Below, one piece after another: positions 41,061 through 50,056 of a stretch of 64,000 nt of DNA. The notes beneath the pieces were generated by a model. That model made no database searches. It saw only the letters and a program-made list of their open reading frames with translations, and was not told the origin of the DNA. This DNA comes from CALBPI01 sp039033695 (GTDB taxonomy: Bacteria; Pseudomonadota; Gammaproteobacteria; Steroidobacterales; Woeseiaceae). How positions within the stretch are numbered: position 1 is the first letter of the stretch; every line of letters starts with the position of its first letter. The translations under genes were made by a program, and so were the position numbers. The stretch is taken from assembly GCA_039033695.1 (NCBI GenBank), contig JBCCCC010000002.1, positions 1 through 64,000 of the forward strand, written 5' to 3'.

Positions 41061-41333
41061 ATGCGCCAAATCAAACGTGAGTTGATCATTGCTGCCGTTA
41101 TTCTGGTCGCGACGGTTGTTGTGTTGTTTCCAATAACCTATGTGGTTGGCGGCAAGACGCTCGGGCCTTTCGGAGAGGATGGCTCGCTCGGAGACTTTAT
41201 GGGCTCGCTGTTCGTCGCGCTGGCAGACGGCAACCTGGCAATTTGGTTTTTCCTGCTGACACCACTCGCTGCGATTGCCGTGGTTCGTGTAGGTTGGCTG
41301 GGGTTCAAAAAGCTCAAACCCCAGGCGCTGTGA
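41061..41333 (+). CDS. Small two-span membrane protein, unknown
   Basis: A 90-residue protein with spans at about 8-30 and 58-77 and a Gly-rich loop VVGGKTLGPFGEDGSLGDF between them. The ATG follows an AGG-containing leader. No family is recognised; it may belong with the two small genes on either side. Confidence 0.6.
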   Translation: MRQIKRELIIAAVILVATVVVLFPITYVVGGKTLGPFGEDGSLGDFMGSLFVALADGNLAIWFFLLTPLAAIAVVRVGWLGFKKLKPQAL

Positions 41334-41424
41334 TCTGCGTCACACTTTTGGCGCAACGCACGACACAGGTACTTGCCGACTGGCATAATTTTACAAAATA
41401 CGGATATCCGAAGACACCCGCATC

Positions 41425-41772
41425 ATGATTGCTGCCTTGTTTGAAAAAATTCGCGAACTGCTGTCGCGTAATGACAGCAAAGACATTGCTCCTCCGGACG
41501 CCAAGATTCCGACCGGGCTCACGCGAGAGTTGCGTGACGCTATGCAACGTAAGCCGGAAGACAATCTGCCGCGTGCCGGTGCACGGTTGCGCGGCCGAAT
41601 CGAGTCGCCGAACGGGCACGAGAATGTGCTTATTATCGATAATGAGCATACGGAAGAGCTGCTGGCGCTCACGGAAGACGCGGTGGAGAAAATGCAAGAA
41701 GAGGGTTTCGACCCCTACAACACTGACACATTTACAACGACGGGCGCCTGGGAAAACACCAAACGCCGCTAG
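41425..41772 (+). CDS. Small soluble protein, unknown
   Basis: A 115-residue, highly charged protein without signal or membrane span: FEKIRELLSRNDSKDI, then ENVLIIDNEHTEELLALTEDAVEKMQEE. The ending DPYNTDTFTTTGAWENTKRR is compact and could be a conserved tail. No family recognised. Confidence 0.6.
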   Translation: MIAALFEKIRELLSRNDSKDIAPPDAKIPTGLTRELRDAMQRKPEDNLPRAGARLRGRIESPNGHENVLIIDNEHTEELLALTEDAVEKMQEEGFDPYNTDTFTTTGAWENTKRR

Positions 41773-41907
41773 CACACCGAACAGGCACACTCGTGCCTCC
41801 GGTTAGACATAACCGCCCAAAACCCTCCGAAAAAAGGAACTGCCGCAAAGAAGCCGAGCGATCGCTTTGCTACCGTGACTCTTGAGATCCGTAGTTAAGG
41901 CAACGCG

Positions 41908-42411
41908 ATGATGCGAGCATCCACTTTGGCAACAGCTCTGGCACTTGTCAGCACGCTCGCGTTCCATGCTGCCAGCGCGACCCAACCGACGACACGCATT
42001 GCAACTCAGGATCATATCGTGCCGATCGGCGGGCTGACGGTTATCCCGGACGCCTTTCGATACCGTCCAAAATCCGTTGGGATTTCAGCGGGACCACAGT
42101 TGACACACTTGACGGAGAGCACCTACCTCGGGTCGACTTTGTCGCGAGCCTATGTCTCCGATCGCGAATCGCTGCTTAACACGATTCGCGCGCGTCGCGG
42201 ACTGTCATTGCTAACCTTCTGGGAGAACAGTGCACGTTGCCTGTTTTTCGGCTTGAACCACCGTGGGGAGCCTGGGCTGAACCTGGTCTCCGTGCGGCGC
42301 CTGGAACGTCAGAGATGGTCGCAACCGTCAGAGACGGCGCAGCTCTACGCACATCTGACAGGGCAAGTGCGCCCCACCTTCCCCGTACCGCCTTCGGTTC
42401 TGGATCGATAG
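41908..42411 (+). CDS. Secreted protein, unknown
   Basis: A 167-residue protein with a Sec signal (LATALALVSTLAFHAASA) and a mature part with GLTVIPDAFRYRPKSVG, LGSTLSRAYVSDRESLLNTI and LLTFWENSARCLFFGLNHRG. It has one cysteine in the mature part. AAGG precedes the ATG. I do not recognise the family. Its stop lies 5 bases from the end of the convergent M28 peptidase gene. Confidence 0.6.
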   Translation: MMRASTLATALALVSTLAFHAASATQPTTRIATQDHIVPIGGLTVIPDAFRYRPKSVGISAGPQLTHLTESTYLGSTLSRAYVSDRESLLNTIRARRGLSLLTFWENSARCLFFGLNHRGEPGLNLVSVRRLERQRWSQPSETAQLYAHLTGQVRPTFPVPPSVLDR

Positions 42412-42416
42412 GCAGC

Positions 42417-44078
42417 TCAGCGCCGTTGCGCGTCGCTCTGCGCGCGCAACGCATGAAACTCACTGGTAGGCAGCCAATCAGGCCAGGTATCTGAGGCCGC
42501 CAGTTCTCGAGCAACGCCAAGGTAGAGATTCAGATCCTGCTCAAGACCAGCCCAGTCCCAACCGTCGTGGATCTCATCAGAGGCTTGGTGGTAGCGCTCG
42601 CGGATATGCTGCTCGGACACGCGCAGGCCATACTCGCGCCCGAACTCCACATGATCAACGCCGCCTTTGGCATACAAAACCGGCACGCCCTTCTTTGCAA
42701 AGCTGAAGTGATCTGACCGGTAGAAGAAACCTTTCTCCGGCGTAGGCTCTTGCACCAAGACACGGTTCTGCCCGGCGGCTGCCCGCGCCAAACTGTCTTC
42801 GAGCTCAGATGAGCCATAGCCAATAACTGTGACATCGTTCGTCGCACCATGAACGTTCATCGCGTCAATATTGATCAAGCCCGCCATCCGCGCTAGCGAC
42901 ACCGTTGGCTGCTCAGCAAACCATGCCGAGCCAAGCAAGCCCGATTCCTCGGCAGTCACTGCCAGGAACAGGTAGCTACGTCGACGTGGCTCATCCGCCA
43001 GAACACGCGCCATTTCAAGCAACGCCGCGGTGCCAGTGGCATTGTCGACGGCACCGTTGTAGATGCTGTCTTCCTCGCCATTGTCGACAATGCCGAAGTG
43101 ATCCCAGTGCGCTGTGAAGGCCACCGTCTCGTCATCAGCCGCACCAGGCAGCAGCGCAACGACGTTCTGTGAAACTGATGGCGTCAACGTACTTTGGATC
43201 GCCGTCGACACGCTCGCGCCCAACGGGATCGCCGAGAATTCACGCGATGATGCCAGGCTGACCAGCTCAGCGAAATCGTGCCCGAACGCTGCAAATAACG
43301 CTGCCGCCGCATTGCCAGATATCCAGCCCTCGAATGCGCAGCGACCCGCGTTGCGGTCATCTGACTGCAACGTGAACTGTTCACCGGTCCAACCGCCCTC
43401 GACCACGCCCCATGGATAACCCGCCGCGCCTGTCTCATGAACGATGATGACACCGGCAGCACCTTGTCGTGCGGCCTCTTCGAACTTGTAACTCCAGCGG
43501 CCGTAGAAAGTCATCTTATTGCCAGTGAACAGCGCATCGTTGCCCGTCGCATACCCCGGGTCATTGACCAGCAACACGACGGTCTTGCCAGCAACATCAA
43601 TGCCCTCGTAGTCGTTCCAGTCGTATTCCGGCGCCACAATACCGTAGCCGGCAAAAACGACCTCGCTGTCGGTAACTGCAACCGAGTTGACCTGGCGGCT
43701 GGTCAGAACCACCGCATCGTCGCCGATATCAAGCACCACGCTCACGTCGTCGTTTCGAAAATTGAGTGGCGACACATCCGTTGGCGTTATTGACATCAGC
43801 GCAACGTCCTGCACGAAACTGCCATTGTTACCACCGATCGCACCAGCGGCCTCGAACTGGGAAACCAGATAGTCGACAGTCAGCTCCTCACCGACAGACG
43901 ATGGCGCGCGACCGGCAAACTCATCCGAGGAAAGCACTTCGACATCTTTTCGGAAGCGGTCAACGTCTACCCCGGTCATCGATTGGCCTGCTACAGCGGG
44001 CGCAGCCGAGCGGTTATGGGTGTCTGAGCACGCACCGAGCAAGCAAGCAGCTACGACCGTCACGATGAGTCTTGGCAT
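42417..44078 (-). CDS. M28-family zinc aminopeptidase lipoprotein
   Basis: A 553-residue lipoprotein (MPRLIVTVVAACLLGAC) with a PA domain (about 90-260, VVFAGYGIVAPEYDWNDYEG, AAGVIIVHETGAAG) inserted in an M28 peptidase: metal ligands in FTAHWDHFG, GAVDNATGTAALLE and AVTAEESGLLGS, then LINIDAMNV and SDHFSFAKKGVPVLY. Homologues release N-terminal amino acids outside the cytoplasm. GGAGG lies six bases ahead of ATG 44078; a start at 44111 would weaken the signal peptide. Probably a peptide-scavenging enzyme. Confidence 0.93.
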   Translation of the reverse strand: MPRLIVTVVAACLLGACSDTHNRSAAPAVAGQSMTGVDVDRFRKDVEVLSSDEFAGRAPSSVGEELTVDYLVSQFEAAGAIGGNNGSFVQDVALMSITPTDVSPLNFRNDDVSVVLDIGDDAVVLTSRQVNSVAVTDSEVVFAGYGIVAPEYDWNDYEGIDVAGKTVVLLVNDPGYATGNDALFTGNKMTFYGRWSYKFEEAARQGAAGVIIVHETGAAGYPWGVVEGGWTGEQFTLQSDDRNAGRCAFEGWISGNAAAALFAAFGHDFAELVSLASSREFSAIPLGASVSTAIQSTLTPSVSQNVVALLPGAADDETVAFTAHWDHFGIVDNGEEDSIYNGAVDNATGTAALLEMARVLADEPRRRSYLFLAVTAEESGLLGSAWFAEQPTVSLARMAGLINIDAMNVHGATNDVTVIGYGSSELEDSLARAAAGQNRVLVQEPTPEKGFFYRSDHFSFAKKGVPVLYAKGGVDHVEFGREYGLRVSEQHIRERYHQASDEIHDGWDWAGLEQDLNLYLGVARELAASDTWPDWLPTSEFHALRAQSDAQRR

Positions 44079-44226
44079 TGAAAGCCTCCATCTACTGATA
44101 TCTGGGCCCACACATGAGGCTGCGTCTATCGCAGCGATTCAAACAATCAACTGGAGGCGCCGAATGCGCCACCCTATTATGGGGCTATTGAATACGCAAT
44201 CCCAAGACTCACAAGGAACACTAGAG

Positions 44227-44694
44227 ATGAAGATCAATATCGGCATTGAGACTGACGATCGAGAGAAAATCGCCGCCGGCTTGTCACGGCTGTTAGCGGA
44301 TTCCTATACGACCTACCTCAAAACCCACAATTTTCACTGGAATGTGACGGGCCCCATGTTTGCGACGTTACACACACTGTTCGAGACACACTACCTGGAG
44401 CTCGCGACGGCAGTGGACGAAATCGCAGAACGCATTCGTGCGCTGGGTATGCCCGCGCCGGGCTCGTATGCAGCATTCTCAAAGTTGTCAGTGATCGAGG
44501 AAGAAACGGGCACACCAACTGCCGAGGAAATGATCCGCCAGTTGGTCCAGGCACAGGAGGCTGTGGCACGCACGGCTCGCGAAGTGATGCCACTTGCAGA
44601 TGCAGCGGCCGACGAACCAACCGCGGATTTGCTGACACAGCGGATGCAAGTGCATGAGAAAAACGCCTGGATGCTGCGCAGCTTGCTGGCCTAG
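44227..44694 (+). CDS. dps: Dps family DNA-binding ferritin-like protein
   Basis: A 155-residue protein with the Dps fold: LLADSYTTYLKTHNFHWNVTG, PMFATLHTLFETHYLELATAVDEIAERI and GMPAPGSYAAFSKLS. The ferroxidase residues lie in HNFHWN and the DEIAERI helix. It oxidises iron with peroxide and protects DNA under stress. AAGGA precedes ATG 44227; the longer frame from 44020 overlaps the divergent peptidase start. Confidence 0.94.
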   Translation: MKINIGIETDDREKIAAGLSRLLADSYTTYLKTHNFHWNVTGPMFATLHTLFETHYLELATAVDEIAERIRALGMPAPGSYAAFSKLSVIEEETGTPTAEEMIRQLVQAQEAVARTAREVMPLADAAADEPTADLLTQRMQVHEKNAWMLRSLLA

Positions 44695-44776
44695 GGTACG
44701 CGCGGGTCGTATTGACGAGGTACGACCCGCCGCGTACGCTCGCGAATAAATAACGAGCTGTACCAGGGAACTTCCA

Positions 44777-45349
44777 ATGACCATCAGAATTGCGTTTGAT
44801 CTTAGCGAAAATGATCTTGAGCACTTTCGTATCATCATGCGTCAGGCGCGAAAGAACGCCCAGACGCTGTCTGAGCAACAGATTATAGCTGGCGCCAATG
44901 ACTTGATGGCTGAGGTTGGCGAGACCAACGTACCGGACTTTATTGGCGACAGACTGGGCAAGCTCAAGGTCATGACCAGCATGTTGACCGACAGCGAATG
45001 GCAACTGCCCGAGGAAGAGACAAGCCGTGTGCTCAGCGCGTTAGCCTATTTCAGTGAGCCTGACGATCTGATTCCAGACCATATCCCGGGCCTGGGCTTT
45101 CTAGATGATGCAATCATGGTCGAGCTGGTCGTGCGGGAACTCAAACATGAGATCCAGGCCTACGAAGACTTCTGCGAGTTCCGCAGTCGGGAAGAAGCCA
45201 AACGCAAAGCAGACGATGACGAGGTAACACGCGAACAGTGGCTAGCAGGGCGGCGGGCAGAACTGCATTCGCGCATGCGCCGTCGCCGGCGTGGCTCGCG
45301 TCGCAGAACCGGCGGTGCCTCGCTCAAATCGCCTTTTTCGATCTTTTGA
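44777..45349 (+). CDS. YkvA-type (DUF1232) protein with a basic C-terminal tail
   Basis: A 190-residue protein. The DUF1232 core (about 85-125) reads VLSALAYFSEPDDLIPDHIP then GLGFLDDAIMVELVV. A helical N-terminal region (about 10-80) precedes it, and the C-terminus is strongly basic (MRRRRRGSRRRTGG), which could bind nucleic acid or membrane. Its function is unknown in all bacteria I know of. AGGGAA precedes the ATG. It is followed after 15 bases by a small unknown gene. Confidence 0.85.
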   Translation: MTIRIAFDLSENDLEHFRIIMRQARKNAQTLSEQQIIAGANDLMAEVGETNVPDFIGDRLGKLKVMTSMLTDSEWQLPEEETSRVLSALAYFSEPDDLIPDHIPGLGFLDDAIMVELVVRELKHEIQAYEDFCEFRSREEAKRKADDDEVTREQWLAGRRAELHSRMRRRRRGSRRRTGGASLKSPFSIF

Positions 45350-45364
45350 CCCGGACTCATTAGC

Positions 45365-45658
45365 GTGCCAGAAGCGCCCGCCAAGACAGTCATCCTCCAA
45401 GATACCTTGGTTGCCAAGTTGGACGAGCGAATCCAGCAGACGTCCAACCCTGAAGAACGCGCCCGCCTGCTCGAGCGTTTCCAACGCCACGCAAACGATT
45501 ATCGGACACTCGGACTGATGCGCGAGCTGCCCGTCTTTGCCGAGCCAGCACTGCACGCCTTCCAGCAGCTGTCGGCTGACGACACCGCAACGCTCGATCA
45601 ACAAGCGCTAATGAGCGTGCTGTCAGCAGCTTACCAAACAGTGTGCAGTAAGTACTGA
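45365..45658 (+). CDS. Small soluble helical protein, unknown
   Basis: A 97-residue helical protein from a GTG start: LVAKLDERIQQTSNPEERARLLERFQRH and LGLMRELPVFAEPALHAFQQL. No family recognised. Placement 15 bases after the YkvA gene suggests the same transcript. Confidence 0.6.
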   Translation: MPEAPAKTVILQDTLVAKLDERIQQTSNPEERARLLERFQRHANDYRTLGLMRELPVFAEPALHAFQQLSADDTATLDQQALMSVLSAAYQTVCSKY

Positions 45659-45696
45659 CGCGCGCAACACCGCCAGCAGGTGGCGCAGGACTTCGC

Positions 45697-46002
45697 CTAC
45701 GCCGGCCAGTGGTATGCGGCGATCAGAACAAAGCCTATCCACATGCCAGCCTGCGCATACCAACGCCAGCTTTGCTCTTTTATCAAACCAATGAAACTTG
45801 CTGCACTGAGCACAGTCAAAACAGCGAACAAACCCACACTATTCAGAACGGATTCCAACTCGTCTCTCACGCGCGGCTCATCGAGTCCAATCAGCACAAA
45901 CATCAGGATGGCAACCGCCAAACCCAGCGTAATTGACGCCGCAGAACCCAGCACGACACCTGTAATTATGGTTAATGGACGCATAGTTTTTTTCTTGGAC
46001 AC
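45697..46002 (-). CDS. Small three-span membrane protein, unknown
   Basis: A 101-residue protein with spans near 10-36, 55-73 and 80-97, ending SWRWYAQAGMWIGFVLIAAY. The start is GTG 46002 or ATG 45984 (MRPLTIITGVVLG). It is divergent from prc and convergent with the small gene at 45365. Confidence 0.6.
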   Translation of the reverse strand: MSKKKTMRPLTIITGVVLGSAASITLGLAVAILMFVLIGLDEPRVRDELESVLNSVGLFAVLTVLSAASFIGLIKEQSWRWYAQAGMWIGFVLIAAYHWPA

Positions 46003-46183
46003 GCGCAGGGCGCATGCCGTCGCTCGGCGGATTGATTTAAATGTGGGTTTTGACTAGCTTTTCTTTAGTCAATGGTGCTAAAAAAGACGCTAGCGTTCAG
46101 ACCGTACTCCGGCCATGGCGCAAGCTTAACCGCTCATGACGAGTATCGGCAAACTGACCAGGCAATTCGACAGACAGGACACT

Positions 46184-48292
46184 ATGACCTACAGCAATCC
46201 TCTGATTCGACTCATGACCGTCGGCGCCGCTCTGGCGCTGCTTATGCTCACTACCGGCGGCAATGCTGCCGGAGAGACCAAACGCAGTGAAACAGATGCA
46301 TTGCAGGCCTCAGCGCACCATCACAGAATCAGCTCGCTGGTCACGCGTTTCATAGAGAAGTCGCACTACACGTTGCCGCCCGTTGACGACGCACTGTCTG
46401 CACAAATATTAGACACCTATATTGAAGCATTAGACTCCAACAAGTTGTATTTTCTCGACAGCGACATTCGTCGCTTCGAGCGCTATCGCAATCGCATAGA
46501 CAACATGGTTGTCGGCGCATCGCTGGAGCCAGTCTTCGATATCTTTCGCACCTACCAAACACGTGCCGAAGAGCGTTGGCGCTATGCGCGTACATTGCTC
46601 GAGCAGGAACCTGATTTCAGCGTCGACGAATCTTTCCGTTTCGACCGTGAAGACGTCTCCTGGGCCGCGGATAAAGCTGAGCTGGATGAGATATGGCGCA
46701 AGCGCGTCAAGAACGATGCACTGAACTTACTGTTGACCGACACCGAGTGGGACGATACTCAGGAGAAGCTGCAAAAGCGCTACAAGCGGTTCACTAAGCA
46801 GATCGACCAGGTCAACTCTGACGATGTGTTCGAAATATTCATGAATGCATTTGCGCGCACGCTCGACCCACACTCGAGCTATCTATCGCCGCGCAATTCC
46901 GAGGAATATCGCATCCAGATGAGCTTGTCGTACTTCGGCATTGGTGCCTCGCTGCAAACAGAAGACGAGTTCGTCAAAGTCATGAATGTGATCACCGGCG
47001 GCCCTGCCGCGCTGGACGGCACGTTAAAGCCTTCCGATAGGATTGTTGGCGTTGGCGAAGGCGCGTCCGGCGAGATCGTCGATGTCATCGGCTGGCGACT
47101 CGATGACGTTGTGCAACTCATTCGCGGCCCACGCGATACGGTTGTGCGGCTGCAGATTCTCCCCGGGGGCGCAATGCCCGGGGATGAGCAGACAATCCTG
47201 GAACTCACCCGTGGCCAGGTCAAACTGGAAGAACAAGCAGCTAAGAGCTCGGTGATTTCGGTTCCCCGCGAGGACCGCGAACTGCGAATCGGTGTCATCA
47301 ATATACCGAGCTTCTATCGCGACTATCAGGCCCAGCAGGCTGGCGAAAGAGACTTCAAGAGCACGACACGCGACGTACAACGCATTCTGACGGAACTGCA
47401 GGCTGAGGGCGTAGACGGCGTGGTCGTCGACTTGCGCGGCAATGGCGGCGGGCATCTGACGGAAGCCACAATGCTCTCCGGGTTATTTATCGATCAGGGC
47501 CCAGTTGTGCAACTGCGTTATGCGCGCTCGCAAGTGGAAGTGCTGCGCGATCCGGTGCCGAGCGTCGCCTATGATGGTCCGCTGGCGGTACTGGTTGATC
47601 GTTTCAGCGCGTCGGCCTCCGAGATCTTTGCTGGCGCGATTCAGGATTACGAGCGCGGCGTTGTGCTTGGGCAGCAGACATTTGGCAAAGGTTCTGTGCA
47701 GAATCTATACAACCTTGACCAGTTTGTTCCCCGCAGCGAAGGCGAAGGGCTCGGGCAGCTGACGCTGACCATTGGTAAATACTATCGCGTGACCGGCGAC
47801 AGTACACAAAATCGGGGCGTACTGCCGGACATTGAGCTGCCATCTATGATCGACGCAAAAGAATTCGGCGAAAGTACCAGACCGCGCGCCCTGCCCTGGG
47901 ATCAAATCCAGCAAACTCGTTTCCGTGCGGGCAGCCCGCTGGACGCGCAGATCCAGACGCTGGCGAAGAATCTCGAGTCTCGACTGGCTGGCGATCCGGA
48001 TCATGAATTTTTGCTCAGCGACCTGGAGGCCGTGCGCGCCAATCGGGCTCGCGATACCGTATCGCTGAATCTTGAGACTCGTAAGAGCGAACGCGAGCAA
48101 TTCCGTGAGGATCGGCTCAAGCGCGAAAATGCCCGGCGCGCAGCTGCGGGACTAGAGGCGCTCGAGAGCCTAGAAGCGCTCGAGGAAGCTGAGCCACCCG
48201 ATATCGTACTGAACGAAGCGGCGGACGTGGTGGCCGATATGGTCGCATTGAACGTGCATCAAGGCATCACCAGAACAGCACAAAACCGTTAG
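46184..48292 (+). CDS. prc: Tail-specific periplasmic protease Prc (Tsp, CtpA family S41)
   Basis: A 702-residue periplasmic protease with a signal peptide (LIRLMTVGAALALLMLTTGGNAAG), an N-terminal helical lid (about 40-200), a PDZ domain (about 240-320, VMNVITGGPAALDGTLKPSD) and the S41 core with the Ser/Lys dyad: Ser477 in RFSASASEIFAGA and Lys502 in QTFGKGSVQ. In E. coli Prc degrades proteins with nonpolar C-termini, including tmRNA-tagged exports and the endopeptidase MepS, which makes the NlpC/P60 lipoprotein in this window a possible target. AGGA precedes ATG 46184. A terminator follows. Confidence 0.95.
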   Translation: MTYSNPLIRLMTVGAALALLMLTTGGNAAGETKRSETDALQASAHHHRISSLVTRFIEKSHYTLPPVDDALSAQILDTYIEALDSNKLYFLDSDIRRFERYRNRIDNMVVGASLEPVFDIFRTYQTRAEERWRYARTLLEQEPDFSVDESFRFDREDVSWAADKAELDEIWRKRVKNDALNLLLTDTEWDDTQEKLQKRYKRFTKQIDQVNSDDVFEIFMNAFARTLDPHSSYLSPRNSEEYRIQMSLSYFGIGASLQTEDEFVKVMNVITGGPAALDGTLKPSDRIVGVGEGASGEIVDVIGWRLDDVVQLIRGPRDTVVRLQILPGGAMPGDEQTILELTRGQVKLEEQAAKSSVISVPREDRELRIGVINIPSFYRDYQAQQAGERDFKSTTRDVQRILTELQAEGVDGVVVDLRGNGGGHLTEATMLSGLFIDQGPVVQLRYARSQVEVLRDPVPSVAYDGPLAVLVDRFSASASEIFAGAIQDYERGVVLGQQTFGKGSVQNLYNLDQFVPRSEGEGLGQLTLTIGKYYRVTGDSTQNRGVLPDIELPSMIDAKEFGESTRPRALPWDQIQQTRFRAGSPLDAQIQTLAKNLESRLAGDPDHEFLLSDLEAVRANRARDTVSLNLETRKSEREQFREDRLKRENARRAAAGLEALESLEALEEAEPPDIVLNEAADVVADMVALNVHQGITRTAQNR

Positions 48293-48307
48293 CCTTATGT
48301 CCGGAAG

Positions 48308-48339
48308 AAGCCGGTCGACGATGGTCGGCCGGCTTTTTT
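48308..48339 (+). terminator. Rho-independent terminator of prc
   Basis: Stem AAGCCGG / CCGGCTT (48308-48314 with 48329-48335) and a T run to 48339, 16 bases after the prc stop. Confidence 0.75.
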
Positions 48340-48483
48340 ATGCGTGCTATAGCGCGAACCAATTACGCAACCATCTACCGATGCATGCTACATCGACAGC
48401 ACCATGTCACCACCATCTAACTGATTTTTAATAGTTTAATCAGCCGCGGACTCGATAAATTCCAATTTCAAGCCTCAGATCTA

Positions 48484-48532
48484 TTGCAGGTGTTGTGTTG
48501 GTGTTATATCTTACTACACCACTAACACACCC
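48484..48532 (+). promoter_or_regulatory. Candidate RND-operon promoter inside an inverted repeat
   Basis: TTGCAG (48484-48489) and TATCTT (48507-48512) have a 17-base spacer. Around the -10, GTGTTGGTGT (48495-48504) pairs with ACACC (48516-48520) and AACAC (48524-48528), a 10-base inverted repeat interrupted by three bases in the right arm. The layout suits a repressor operator. Motif reading only. Confidence 0.4.
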
Positions 48533-48552
48533 AACCGGATTACTGTGCGCGC

Positions 48553-48861
48553 ATGACACGCCGTTCCACTGCATCAACCCCGCTGTCCGAGTGCGGCTCC
48601 TTGCCGGCGCCTTATGCCCTTGACACCCCGCTTAGCCGTAGCCGATACACCATGGTCATTGCTGCAGCGCTAGCACTAATTTGGCAACAGAGTTTCTTGG
48701 TGACAGATGCAACCAAACCGGCTTCGGCGGCATCAAATACCAGTATCACTGCACCTGAGTTCCTGCCAATTCTCGAGTTCGCGGCAGCTGGAGGCCAAGT
48801 CATGCCGCAAACGACAGTCGACACACCTGCCAAAACGCAGCCCAACGAATTTTCTTTTTAG
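48553..48861 (+). CDS. Possible small membrane protein at the head of the RND operon
   Basis: A 102-residue frame with one hydrophobic segment (YTMVIAAALALIWQQSFLV, about 32-50) and a Thr/Ala/Pro-rich remainder. It ends 24 bases before the adaptor gene and lies after the candidate promoter, so it would be transcribed first. No ribosome site and no family is recognised, so it could be non-coding leader sequence. Confidence 0.4.
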   Translation: MTRRSTASTPLSECGSLPAPYALDTPLSRSRYTMVIAAALALIWQQSFLVTDATKPASAASNTSITAPEFLPILEFAAAGGQVMPQTTVDTPAKTQPNEFSF

Positions 48862-48885
48862 CCCTCAAAAAAAACAGGCTTTGCC

Positions 48886-50052
48886 ATGCACCTTAACTTT
48901 CGCCTTCTGCTCATCTCGCTCACCTTGCTGCTCACGTTGACACTTAGTGCCTGCGGCGGTGGCGGTGGCGGTAACGACGATGACACAGCGACGGACGATG
49001 ACACCACTGCCGAGGCGTCGTCGGCGCAGGACGCAGAAGACGATGAAGACACGCCGGTCATTCCCGTTGAGGTGATCAACCTGACGCGGGGCAACGTATA
49101 TGCCGCGTATACAGGCTCGGCCTCGCTCGAGGCGTTTGAGGAGGCAGTGGTCGTGGCCAAGGTCGGCGGCGAAGTGCGGGAGATCCTGGTTGAAGAAGGT
49201 GACCGTGTCGAGAGTGGTGACGTATTAGCTCGGCTTGACGGAGACCGTCTGCGCCTCGAGCTGCAACAAGCCGAGGCGAACCTTGCCAAATTGCAGCAAG
49301 AGTATCAGCGGCAGGTCGAACTCAACGAGCGCGGCCTGGTCGCTGCCAGCGCGTTCGAAACCACCAAATACGAGCTCGATGCGCTGCGCGCTGCAAACCG
49401 CATGGCAGAGCTTGAGTATCGATACACCACCATTCGTGCGCCAATATCAGGCGTCATTTCACAAAGAGATATCAAGGTGGGTAACACGATCGACCGCAAC
49501 GCAGCCACATTTACGCTGACGGCGTTAGACCCTCTCGTTGCCTACCTGTTTATTCCTGAACGCGAGTTCGGCCGCATCGCAGCGGGCCAAGCCGTGAAGC
49601 TGACGATCGACGCACTGCCAGGTACGCAGTTTGACGGCACGATTGCCCGTATCAGTCCGACCGTTGATGCTGAATCAGGCACGTTTAAGGCCACCGTTAA
49701 AGTCGACGACGACCAACAACGCGTCAAGCCAGGTATGTTCGGTCGGTTTGCGATCATTTATGACGAGCAACGCGATGCACTACTGCTGCCACGCGATGCC
49801 GTCATTGAAGCGGAGAGCGGCGATAGCGTGTATGTCATCAAGGATGGCGTCGCCTCCAAAGTGCCCGTTGACACCGGTTACGTCTGGGATCAGCAAGTCG
49901 CGATTCTGGATGGGCTGCAGGATGATGACCGGGTCGTCATCGTCGGCCAGGCCGCGTTGCAGGACGGCACCAAGGTGCGGGTTATTGGAGATCCGGAACC
50001 AGAGACGGCCAACACTGAGTCGACAACGACTGCTGCAACCACCGAAGGCTAG
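48886..50052 (+). CDS. RND efflux periplasmic adaptor (HlyD/AcrA family) lipoprotein
   Basis: A 388-residue membrane-fusion protein. After lipobox LSAC (Cys23) comes a Gly run and an acidic linker (about 24-57), then the barrel-sandwich domain (VAKVGGEVREILVEEGDRVESG), a hairpin (RLELQQAEANLAKLQQEYQ) and beta-barrel regions with YTTIRAPISGVISQRDIKVG and VKPGMFGRFAI. It joins an inner-membrane pump to an outer-membrane channel. Two RND permeases follow after 4 bases. Position +2 after the Cys is Gly, not the Asp that keeps E. coli lipoproteins in the inner membrane. Confidence 0.93.
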   Translation: MHLNFRLLLISLTLLLTLTLSACGGGGGGNDDDTATDDDTTAEASSAQDAEDDEDTPVIPVEVINLTRGNVYAAYTGSASLEAFEEAVVVAKVGGEVREILVEEGDRVESGDVLARLDGDRLRLELQQAEANLAKLQQEYQRQVELNERGLVAASAFETTKYELDALRAANRMAELEYRYTTIRAPISGVISQRDIKVGNTIDRNAATFTLTALDPLVAYLFIPEREFGRIAAGQAVKLTIDALPGTQFDGTIARISPTVDAESGTFKATVKVDDDQQRVKPGMFGRFAIIYDEQRDALLLPRDAVIEAESGDSVYVIKDGVASKVPVDTGYVWDQQVAILDGLQDDDRVVIVGQAALQDGTKVRVIGDPEPETANTESTTTAATTEG

Positions 50053-50056
50053 ATAG

